Source of the DNA: Athripsodes cinereus
Taxonomy: Eukaryota > Arthropoda > Insecta > Trichoptera > Leptoceridae
Assembly (NCBI GenBank): GCA_947579605.1
Contig: OX388319.1
Location: forward strand, 22,147,447 to 22,211,446
Length of the DNA stretch: 64,000 nucleotides
Direction of reading: 5' to 3'
Position numbers and translations under genes: made by a program. Positions 46,206 to 57,400 of this stretch are shown here, in pieces. The notes beneath the pieces are model-generated. The model saw nothing but the letters and a program-made list of their open reading frames with translations, was not told the DNA's origin and did no database searches. The first letter of the stretch is position 1. Every line of letters begins with the position of its first letter.

Positions 46206-47167
46206 CCCTAGAGTAGTCGCGCCTTTCCGTGAAACTTGAGTGATCGCGTGGGAAGCATTTTGCTGCCCATACTTAAAATGATTTTTTTTGCAAATAATGG
46301 TTAAACACATTTGCAATGATTTTTAATGGATAGAATAAAACATAAAATATTAGAAAAAGTAACATTTATTAAATATTTATAAATTAGAAAAAAATATGCT
46401 TTGGTAAAATTTCTTGAATTTTAACAACATTTTTACATTAACCCACATACAAAAAAGAAGAATTAAAACGTTTTCATCATCTTCGACATGTATTTCAGCA
46501 TAAAAGTCCTGACACATGTATATATGTACAATGTTCGTTGCACAGTAACTTTACGCATCTATTGCACCCTTTTTTTGTACTTCTATTTTTCCTGGATGGA
46601 CATACTGCGCATACACCTAAAGGTATATTTTTAAGTTCCGTTGGCTCAAATTGGATGATTTGGTTTCTCAGCTGTTCACCAGCTTCTTCAAAATCAGACT
46701 CCTCTTCCAACCACGAAACTATTAGTGTGTCTTGTTTATTCATTTCGTATACTTCACCCATCGCTTACCTTAAAAGATCTAAAATAAACTAATCAAAAAA
46801 AAAAACCAAATGATTAATCAAAACAAACTTAATATCAATATTATTGCGATATTTGAACCAAACAGCACTTTATGCAAAGAAAAGTAATAATATTTCAACT
46901 ACAGTAAAAAAATAGAAACACGAATTTTACTTACGTGAGTAGTAGCGCAGTTAGCAATTTACCGCCAAACGCAACACACCGACTACAATCGATGGCTCCT
47001 ACAGTACCTAACCCGTGCACCGAATTTCTTTAAATTACTAAAACAAGGAGGTGAAGTACAGGGGGGCAGCTACCAAGATTCTTGACCTTGACAAATGCAT
47101 CCTATAAAAAATATCACAATTTTTTTGCTGCGGGCGGCAAAATGCTCATAGCGCAAGCACTCTAGGG
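46206..47167. mobile_element. Non-autonomous piggyBac-type element (962 bp) at a TTAA site
   Basis: Starts CCCTAGAGTAGTCGCGC and ends with GCGCAAGCACTCTAGGG, an imperfect inverted repeat, flanked by TTAA at 46202-46205 and 47168-47171. Subterminal GCATTTTGCTGCCC / GGGCGGCAAAATGC blocks also pair. It carries one 88-codon ORF on the minus strand but lacks the DDE core. Flanking MITE sequence shows a clean insertion. Confidence 0.9.
46495..46761 (-). CDS. piggyBac-derived mini-ORF: acidic N-terminus joined to C-terminal zinc finger (88 aa)
   Basis: ATG at 46761, stop at 46497-46495. Residues about 15-45 are acidic (SWLEEESDFEEAGEQL), like the N-terminus of piggyBac transposases. Residues about 50-80 are Cys-rich: GVCAVCPSRK ... 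GCNRCVKLLCNEHC, the C-x2-C / C-x2-C-x4-C-x2-C pattern of the piggyBac C-terminal zinc-binding domain. The central DDE catalytic domain is absent, so it cannot transpose itself. In full-length relatives the C-terminal domain recognises TIR DNA, so a binding-only product is conceivable. It could also be a fortuitous remnant of an internal deletion. Upstream AAG|GTAAGC before the ATG looks like a donor site. Confidence 0.6.
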   Translation of the reverse strand: MGEVYEMNKQDTLIVSWLEEESDFEEAGEQLRNQIIQFEPTELKNIPLGVCAVCPSRKNRSTKKGCNRCVKLLCNEHCTYIHVSGLLC

Positions 47168-47296
47168 TTAAAGAATAATATCACATGCCAATAAAAAGTC
47201 CAATAAACGATTTTAATGCCAATGAACAGTTTTAAAAGAGAATGCCTAAATAAAAATGTGCGCACATGTCTCTTTTTGAATATGCAACGACAATAT

Positions 47297-48085
47297 ATTC
47301 TTTGTTATCATCCGTAGGCCATTAATTAACATTTGGATCTCACATCTGAACTTCTTAATAAATTGGAACGTCTTCAGAACGTATGTATCAGATACATCTT
47401 TAACTTGAGGAAGTTTGACCACATTTCAGAATACAGATCTCAATTAAAATGGAGAACCATCAGAGAGAGAAGAGATATTCACACACTTTGTCTTCTGTTC
47501 AAGGTGTTATCAAATCAAGATGCACCAGTATATCTCAGAGAACGATTTCAATTTGCCTCCTCACATGGTCTGCCACTCAGGTCAGCAAACAATGGTCTTC
47601 TTATAATTCCCTCTCACCATACGGATTTTTTCACTTCTTCATTTACGGTCCATGGAGCTAGGCTATGGAACCAACTCCCTTCGGAGGTCCGCACGTCTTC
47701 ATCATTTTTGGTTTTCAAGAATAAAATTTCACGGCGTTGACACTTATTCGGTTTTTTTCTTTTTTGTCTTTGGTCGATTAAGGTAGCATTCCTTCCCCTT
47801 CCCCTCTCTTTTTGCACAGACATCGTATTAATTTACTTAATTTACTATTTATTCTTATATCTTTTTATATTTTATATGTGTATGTATCTTCTTGTATATA
47901 TTTTTATTTTGAGTATTTATTCTTTTTTGTAGTTTTTTTTTTCTTCTTTCGAATGGTTGACTGGAAGATGTTGCACTGCAACAAGTCCGCCATTTGACAG
48001 AGCACTGTTTCTATTTATTTTTCGTTTCTTGTACAAACTTTGTATTATGTTCTGTCAATAAAGCTTTATTATTATTATTATTAAT
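47297..48085 (+). pseudogene. 5'-truncated jockey/CR1-like LINE: RT C-terminus plus 3' UTR
   Basis: The frame 47333-47740 encodes LNKLERLQNVCIRYIFNLRK, ERRDIHTLCLLFKVLSNQDA, FTVHGARLWNQLPSEVRTSS and a stop, the region after the polymerase core in jockey/CR1-like elements. The 3' UTR contains GGTTGACTGGAAGATGTTGC and ends GTCAATAAAGCTTTATTATT, so it ties the many GGTTAGTTGGAAGA fragments in this window to this kind of ORF. It is open but lacks the RT core. Confidence 0.8.
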
Positions 48086-48555
48086 TTGGAACTTGGAACC
48101 ACTTGGACAGTCCCATTTAGCATTTTGTTAATGTTGTGAAAGGCTTACTTGTTGTGATGGTATAGATTTTTTTATAAAAATGTATCAAGGTTTGTAATAA
48201 AACCTTAACATCCGAGTAGCTTGGTAGCGGGAATGACAGTACTTGGGATCTCTTGATTGGATGTCTGATATTATTGTCTGGCTACCTCACAGATAATAAT
48301 ATTTTTCAGATTGTTGAGGTTACTGTAAAGGGGTTGTCACATTTTTCTGGTCAAGGGCCATGTAGGAAAATGAGGTATCATTGAGTGTTGTACACTCTCA
48401 TGAATTGGATATTTATAAGTAAAATATTTGCATGTGGATATGTTCAGCTTTAACTGATAATGTAATTTTGTTTCATACGGTGACATCTCTAAATGTAAGT
48501 ACATTATTGACGCAGACCTAGCTTTGTGTGAATAAGTATGAACATACTAAATATG

Positions 48556-48701
48556 TATCGTCGTTGGTTCAAATGAAACCTCAATTTTGATAATAAGTTT
48601 GATTACATTTGTTAATCTGTGGACTTTTAAACAGTTTTTTGCGTCCCCTGTAAAATTTGGGTTGGAGCACATAAGAGGTTTCATTGAACCAACGACGGTA
48701 T
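48556..48701. mobile_element. Palindromic MITE, copy 3 (left arm mostly deleted)
   Basis: Keeps 25 bases of the left end (ATCGTCGTTGGTTCAAATGA) and then the right arm from TTTTGATAATAAG to AACCAACGACGGTAT. The deletion removes the hairpin. Confidence 0.8.
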
Positions 48702-48704
48702 GTA

Positions 48705-49256
48705 GGTAAATGGTATATTGGAGATTTTATTTTGGAACTACAACTATATTATTCATGAAACTTCGTGTTTTTTAATTCCATGTAATTTAAGTGTAATGAC
48801 ATCATACTTTTTTCTATATCAGTGTCTTTGGGACTACACGCAATCCTCACTGTGTCCTCTAAATGAGTGGAAAAGCGATATCGATATTTGATTTTCAAGA
48901 AGTTCATTTGTGGGCTTTATAAATATTGGTCGTTTGACAACCGCTGTTGAGTGAATTAGGCTAATAGTGAAATAAAAAAATTGATAATAAAAGGAATATT
49001 TTTTTAATAAAATCAATTACATACTCTCACCTAAATCTTACAATTTGAATTCATTCATTTACAAAGACTTATAGCGACATAGATAAGAATATTATCACGA
49101 CATAGCTAGAGAATAAGATACAGGTAGTAGGTAGATACTGTTGCAGAATTAATGGTATAAAATTAATAAAAATGGAAATCAAGAAAGTGAAAGTAAAATG
49201 GTGAAAATTTTCCTGGACAGAAAATAATTTAAGTCAAAATACGTTTGATTTATATT
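48705..49256. other. Intergenic stretch without recognised features
   Basis: AT-rich, with a few short frames on the minus strand that lack coding character. Nothing assignable. Confidence 0.4.
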
Positions 49257-49510
49257 ATATCGTCATTGCATATTCAAAAAGAGATATGTGCGCACATTTA
49301 TATTTGGGCATACTCTTAAAACTGTTCATTGAGGCATTAAAATTGTTGATTGGACTTTTTATTGGCATGTGATATTATTCTTTAAGTATTGAATTTTAAT
49401 ATTTGATACTAAGAATCACTTTATAAAATGGTTATGATGTCATTATAAGCAGTTTATTCTAAAACATTTATGAATTCACATGTCCCTTTTTGAATATGCA
49501 ACGACGATAT
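49257..49510. mobile_element. MITE, GTTGCATATTCAAAA family, copy D (intact)
   Basis: Ends ATCGTCATTGCATATTCAAA and TTTGAATATGCAACGACGAT. The interior TATTCTTTAAGTATTGAATT (49373-) holds the TTAA at which the piggyBac element entered copy C, here unoccupied. Confidence 0.85.
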
Positions 49511-50399
49511 GCAGTACAATTTTACAGCCATACTAACAAACAAAGAATAACTACTATTCCAACTGTTAGATCTAAGTGACAACTTACTCATTAATAGAGA
49601 TTAGTATTGTGTCACCTTTATGCCAGGCTAAAATTATTCAAATTATGTTCCTTATAAATAAATGTAAATGTCCCTTTTTCAATTAAGGTTTACAAATTCT
49701 TTCATGAGCAAGGCTTTTTTTATTTAGTCAGGGAACTTTCATGGCTGGCTAGCTGTATAAATAAATGTGCATTTTCATTTTAAATTTACTAAGTCCTAAA
49801 TGGGGGAAATGGCAAAATCAGATACACTGAAAAAATCTGTTTTAATAACAATAAAAAATCGAAAAAGTGCATGCTTATATATTTTTCTTATCATTGATTT
49901 ATTTACTGTTTATATTGCAACTATAGTTAATTATTCGGCACCATAAAAGTAAAATAATAGAAATATAGATATTATAAAAAAAAAATTGTAATACATTTGT
50001 ACCATCACGCACATTGAAAAAACTTCTATGTGACAATTTTAATGAATACACAATATGTATTAACGTTAAATTGTTTGTCTTTCACAGACAAACAGATCAC
50101 TAAACAAAGACTTTAATCCACAATTCATCTTTATCCTCGCGGTGGAATAAAACAGTGTTTTAATTTTATTAATAATCTTTTATAATGCTTTTCCACAAAG
50201 TTATAGAAAATATAGAATATTTATCATCTTTGTTCTTGACATTTACCAAACCTTTGATGACATTTACACTTTCACCACAATGTTTTAATTTTTCATGACT
50301 TTTCTAATTGTTTTGTTTCGACTAATTTTATGATTGTTATAGTTTTATTTCCAATTATATTTGTTCTTCGCCAATTGTTGTTCTGTTCCAACTGTGATG

Positions 50400-50482
50400 T
50401 GAATGAGAATTGTGATTTGTTTTTGTTTAATATTTTAACATGTAAAAGGCTCACGCCTTGGATGTATGTATAAATAAATAAA
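50400..50482 (+). mobile_element. LINE-like tail (AACATGTAAAAGGCTCA family)
   Basis: AACATGTAAAAGGCTCACGC, a CTTGGATGTATG stretch and AATAAATAAAT, as at 33235 and 62935. It lies downstream of rabaptin. Confidence 0.5.
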
Positions 50483-51427
50483 TCTTTATCATTCACTGAA
50501 CACCCTGTGACAGGACACATAATATTTTTTTCCTATAGACCTAAAAACTCAAAAAACATCTGTTGATTCATTATGATCCAAGAAGTTGAACGATGTCTAT
50601 ACATCGTTAATGACTTGAAAAGCCAAAAGACGTCTTTCGATAATAAAATTTGCAAGAAGGAAACATTTTTTTATTAACTCAAAGAATAATTGCCCAAAAG
50701 AAGTTTCATCAATTAGCTGACATTAACAATACATAGTTAATAAGCATTCACACATTATACATAATTTTTTGAACAATCTAGATACAAACATAATTACTAT
50801 ATATGTACATATATGAAACATTATAATTTTACATTTTGTAATTGTTTTAAACAGTATCTAGGTAAACTTTTTACAATATAATTTTTTTATTTCATTTATA
50901 TTATTTATTTATTATTCCTACAACAAAGTTTAACACAGAATATCACATATTCATAGAATAATGCACGGTTACTCTTCTCCAAAAAACATTTTGTGAAAAA
51001 TATTTCCAACATGCTGAAAGAAATTGTGTATGTGATAAACCTGGCTATGGGTATTTTTTTATCATGAAATATGTTTGTGTAGTGTATTAATATATCAGTT
51101 AAGTGTTATTTACTTATTTATTGTTTTTGAATAAAGTCTAGTCAACGTTGTTGACCAATGGAACTTTGTGGAAATTCATATTAAATTTATTGAAATAAAA
51201 CAATGATGTTTAAGTACCTTCACAAGGCTTGTAAATCATGTGGAAGTACTATTTATATATAACTGTTTTAGACCTAAATCCATAGTGATTTTTATTGATT
51301 AAGTCCGAAACTTAACTGTCAGACTACCTCACGTAATATTAATTTTCAATTAAATCTTTTTGAGGGGAAAAAGAGAACCATACAGAATATTAAACTAATT
51401 AATATGAGATTACGTGTGATGGCGTAT

Positions 51428-54400
51428 CTAGTCAGGCGTGTGAGGTACTTCTGTACTGAAGTACGGTGCCGTATTCCTTACAAGTAGCGTGTGGCACACG
51501 TCGCACACATGCGCGGGGCGGCCGCGTGGACCGGATGTCACAACTCGAGACAGACAGGCTGCACAGAATATACGACCACAGTGACGACAATGTTGCTAAA
51601 ACAAAAAAAATATTAATTTAATTATTTAGTAAACGACTATTCAATGTTCACAGTGAAAAATGAGGGATGTACGTTAATGCTAAAATTGTAAATGTTATAA
51701 TTATTTATTTTGAGGTATTATTAACCTTTCTCTTTGATCCCGAGAAGGGCGCCCTACATGAAGAACAGTCTTCCACATCCTCATCATGCTGCCACCTCAC
51801 CTCCACATCTGAACTTCTAATACGCTCCAGTTGTACCTATAAACAAAAAATAATTAACTTTACTCTGTCACTAGTATTTCATACATGAAATTAAAATCAC
51901 CTTCTTTCTGTCTACTCTATACCATTATGGCCAGTCTCAGTGTGACATAGTAATCATGAACACATAGCTTTTCTTGCCAGATCCTTCACGTGTCACAAAA
52001 AATAAGAAATTCAGAATAGGTGACATAATAATAATAATTTGTTTCATAATAATTAGGAACACTAATTTTTTTAAGAATGGGGCTTGACAGTATAAAGTGA
52101 CATCAATAGTGTGGATATCAAGCACATCAGCTCTAGCTGCCTGCTTGATAGCTTATACGAATAAAAATAATTAAAAACACATACAATAAAAAACAAACAA
52201 CAATATAGTAAGGAACAAAATAATATTTTTGCAATGGGTATCTTAGAAGCATAATATCTTCCAACTAACCCATCAATACACGTAAAGGCTCACTATGTTA
52301 AATACCTTATCTAGGTAGGCTTTCAAAACACCACAGTTGTTAATTCTGTACGTAAAGGGAAAAAGGTGTAAACCCCCTCATTCTCAAAGCAAGTTTAATG
52401 CATTAATCACTAAATATTGGTCATAAACATCATGAAAAATTTTCAATTCATATAGTCTTATATGTGATTTTTATGGACACCTGCATTTCCATATACGTCA
52501 CTGGAAAACTTACGAAGAAGAATGAACAGAATGACCGGGTTAGTTGGAAGACATCGCATTTTAGTGATAAACTCGCCCTCTGTGCATTGAATTGTATAAA
52601 TGATATTTTCTATGTTAATTTGTATTATTGTAAACAATGTACAGTGAAGAATAAAATAAATAATAAATAAATAAACAATCTATTTCATTTCAGAGACTGT
52701 GTTGGAGCACAAATAATAGAATCTCAAGTCTTACTAAATTATATGTGCATTTCTTTTTAAAATAATGGCTGGTTATGAAAAATAAATGAGGTGTATTTGA
52801 TCCCATGAAAAATCCAAAATTCCCAAAAAATTTTCCGTTTCCACCGTAGGCCTACTCACCTGTAGTGACTGTGATAACTTGACAAAGTCCTGCTGTACCA
52901 TCTCACTGTTGTCCAAATCTTGCTGAAGACTGAACACTCGACTGCGGAGCTCACTCACTTGCCCCTCCAGTGCTTTCTGAAAAAAAAAACAGCAAAACTT
53001 GAGAATGATTTGCATGTAATTGTGATAGGTTATCCATAGTCCACAATACTGACAATAACTAATATATAAATTATAAAATTTAATGTCACCCAACCGCATG
53101 CTATCTATCTATAACATCATGGCCCACAAACGGGGTAGCCAGTAGAATGACTACATTTACTTAACAAAAAGGTCATCCTCTACATGCAATAAAAATAATA
53201 ACATTCAGGATGTGTGACACACCTCATCGCTGAATTGAAGATGTTATATGTCTTATACAGCATGTTTTACTATTACCTGCCTTTTATAGGACACTCGAAA
53301 ACTTGCAGAAAAGAGTTGGAAATGTATTTTATTTAAGGCTCAGCACAGGTAAATCCTACTGCATGTACATAATTGTTATTTTAACTTTATTTATTGAATT
53401 AACGAGAGGTTCAAATGCAAAGTCACATTGATTTTAAAACTGAAAAAAAAACAGCACATTTCTATTTGAAATGTTTTGATACTAAATCAGTTTCATAAAA
53501 TTGATTAAATCGAAAACGGAGGTGGATTTTCAATGTGTCGATTAAACTACAATGTAGCCAGCGAGAATAAAAAACATTTCCGTATTCATAGTTAAATATT
53601 TGTGAAAAATTACTCGATATGCCTTTGAATGTGAACCCCTCATACACACATATTGTTTTCAAATTATCATTATATATTTAAACTTAATTATCATATTGTC
53701 GAAATTTTGTAATAACAATGAACTGTTTAAGCTATTATAATTAAAGTAAACTGAAGAAGGACATGAACTGTGGCACATATGTAGAACTAAAGAGACTAGC
53801 TGAAAATAGGGAGGAACGGAGAAGAAAATCCAAACTTGTTGTAGACCAATCAATAAATTGTAACTCACTATATATAAATAAAGATGATCTACACAAATTA
53901 GGAATATCCTGAAAGGCCTATGTCCCTGTTATGATAATAAAAGTGTTGGAGAATGTGTTTTACCCTCTTTTCCAGAGACTCCTGCAATTGTGTGTGTGTT
54001 GCCCTCAGCTGGTCTCCCATATTCTTTATTTGTTTCCTCTCTTCAGCAAAGTCGTCTAATTCATTTCTGCAATAAAAAATAACACAATTAAAAGTTTTTG
54101 AGTGTCTTGTAAAACACCCAAAAACTAAGTGTTTCAAAAATATCACAAATACGACATATTTTAATATCTTCAGTTTAGTGATGAGGTGCTACTCATCACA
54201 AATATCTATTTTTTATTACCCCATTCACATACAAGACAATACACAAAAAAATTTAACAATATATGTAATTGTAAGAAAATCAAAATAATCTTAATACAGT
54301 GTCAGGATGCAAACATCTGACATATGAAAATAGAGGTTAAATGTCAAAAAAGATTTAAATTCCCCGCCTAAATTTTGTAAACCAGAGAATATTTAGTTCA

Positions 54401-57400
54401 AGTTGTCCATACTGTAAGCAAGTAAGGGACACCAACATAAAATAATGCCAAATTCAACCGCCGACACAGACGCTTCTTTTTTGTTCCGGTTCAGCCATTT
54501 TGCTAGCAACACGCTTGGTCCGTGTTCTCTGATAATTAATATTCTGAAAAGTTAGACTCCTAGTGTAAAATGGCTGGTAAGGAAGCCATAAGTGTCTAAT
54601 TGAGTGCCCTGATCCAGACCTCCTTGAGGACAACTCTCTCTGACCTCGCGAACACTTACAATAATACAAAAGTGACTAGGCGTGGTCAAGTTCATCGTTA
54701 ACCGTCGGCCAGATTTTCCGCCATGCTGAAAGTTGGGTAAATACATAACTTGCCTCATATAAACCCTAGTTCTCCTGTTGCTGAGACTAAGAGGATGCCT
54801 CTTTAAATATTTATTAAAACAGACGCTATCGATCTACACTATCGATCATATGGAACTCAGCGCATAACCCCTTTGGGAACCCGTTACCAGGCCTTCGCCT
54901 GGAGTCCAGGAACTTCATCGTTATACTGCATTACCTTTTGTTACTTATCCTATCTCATTCTTATTGAAGACCTACATAGGGGTGCTTTCTCTCAGACGCC
55001 AATCAACTTTGTAATGTAATAGTCGTAAATTGCCATTGTATTGATTGTACATAATTTAGAAATCACAGTTTAAAATAGACCTGTTCATAACCGCATATTC
55101 TGTTCTTTATTTGTTCCCTCCAAACTCTTCACAGCGCACAGGGCATGCACCAACACAAAAGGGGCACCGAACAACCACACCCTGTGGATTAAGAGTCACT
55201 CAGCCGGCACCGTAAAGAATCACACTTGAGATAACGGAAACGAACCGTTATTTATTTATATGAGTGTGACAACAGAAACAAACAACACTAAAAAATACCT
55301 AAGTTTTCTATTATCTTGTTTGAGGTCATCATTAATTTTCTCCAACTCTTCAGTGTGCCTCTGTAGAAGCACCAAGGTCTGCTCCGACTGCTGTGCCCTC
55401 TCCCGTCCTATAACAGCTATAATGAGCTCCTCGCGTAGTCTCAGACACTGCTCCTGTAACTCATTGACCGTGTCGGGTAGATCTATATTGGCCACTTGCA
55501 GTTCTGATGCACATTGTGAATATTTACCCATCAGTCTTTCGTTTTCTGTTTGTAAACTGAAATAAAAACAAATTGAAATTATATAAATACAAAGCAACAT
55601 GCTAATGTTATGGAATGAATAGGATAGCAATGGCTTTAACTCAGAAATTATCAAGCCACATACACTCTTGCAAGACCAAAATGCCATATTATTATTTTTA
55701 TTACTATACACTATCAAGCAAGCAGTTAAAAGCTAATGTGTTTGACATCCTCACATATTGATGTCACTTTAAACTGTCTAGCCCGTTCTTGAATAAATTG
55801 GTGTTCATGTAATGACTAATGTAGCAGGCAACCTATTCAATTCATCCACAACTCAATTAACGAGGAAATAAAAGTTATGAGCGAATATACATTCAATAAG
55901 TGCTTGAGTTTGTCGGTAGCCTGGAGGTAGTCTCGGCTTCATGCACAAGAGATGTGCGGTTCGGCCGGAAAAGTCCCCTTTCACGACACAAATTTTTAGC
56001 TTACTGTGTAAGGTGCATAAGATTGTATTTGGGTTTATAACAAAAATCCAAATACATTTTTTTTAAATATAAGTAAAATGATTAATAGATAATTTTATTG
56101 AAATTGACTCCTAACATTCTCAAAACGGAATCATACAAACCTGTCTAATCTCTCTTGCAAGGTCTCCCTATCAACCGTGAGTTTAGTCATATCATCTAAT
56201 ATTTTTGCGTGTGCCTCAGTCATAGTTCTAGTAGCTGTCTGTAGTTCTGAATTTGCCCTATTAACTCTCTCAGTGAGGGCTTGCGTCTGCGCTTGGGCGT
56301 CTTCCCTTGCTGCCCTCCATTCTGTCAATGTGTCTCTGCGAAGCTGGGCTTCTTGTTCTAATCCTTCTACTGCCTAAAATTTTAATATATATTAAATGCT
56401 TTAGATGTTAAAAAATATAAGGTCTTTCGTTGTGATGTTTCACACCGTAAGAGTTACAGTAGTGTGCGAATTAATGTGAACATGGGTATACAAAACACAA
56501 AAATAATCATTTTTTATATAAGATGAGATTTTAATTTAAAGAACAGTTTTTTCTTATTACTATTTTTTTATTTTAATAGGATGTATGTCCTCCTTTAGCT
56601 TTTATTACGTCCTGAAGTCTTTTTGGCATCGATTCAACAAATTTTTTACAATTTTCTTTAATTTTCTCGTCACGAAACCACACTTGAATTACCGCTTCTA
56701 TCATCTTCCTTTTAGTTGTACAGTCCATTTTTCGAACCCGTTGTTTGCAAATCGCCCATAAATTTTCGATTGGATTTAAGTCAGGTGAATTTCCTGGCCA
56801 ATCCAACACATTTATTTTATTTTCTTCAAAATATTTAATCATCTTTTTGGATTTGTGGCAAGGTGCTGAATCTTGTTGAAACCATAATTTATCATTAGAA
56901 TTAATTTTTCCCAATTCCCCATTTAATTTTTGTTCCAATAACTCTTTATATTTGTCAGAGTTCATCATCCCAACAACAGGCACTAACGATCTTGGACCAT
57001 AAAAAGAAAAGCAGCCCCAAAACATAACTTTTTGTGGATGTTTTACCGTTTGTTCTATGTGAGCAGAAGTGATTTTTTCATTTGAACTCTTTCTTACATA
57101 ACGTGACCGCTCTCCTTGGACCAAAAAGTGAGTTTCATCAGAAAACAAAACATTTTTCCATTGGTCTTCCGTCCAATCAGCATACTTTTTAGCCCAAATA
57201 TATCTTTTTTTCATCATATCTGCTGTCAACAACTGTTTCTTTTGTGGTCTTATAGCCTTTCTTCCAGATTCAATGAGTCGTTTCCTTACTGTGGAGTGAT
57301 GAATTTTCACTCCGTTGGCCTCCAAATCTTGCTGCAGATCAAAACTCGTCATCCTAGGGTTCAGTTTACTTTTTCTAATTAAATATGCTTCATCCCTTGC

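Larger units (their letters stand above)
45936..47294. mobile_element. MITE, GTTGCATATTCAAAA family, copy C, split by a piggyBac element and partly duplicated
   Basis: The left part occurs twice in tandem (45918-46051 and 46052-46188, from CTTGTGGGATATAT to GATTCTTAGTATC). The MITE then continues to TTAA at 46202-46205, is broken by 46206-47167, and resumes from 47168 to TTTTGAATATGCAACGACAA. Relative D (49257-49510, inverted) is uninterrupted at this site. Confidence 0.85.
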
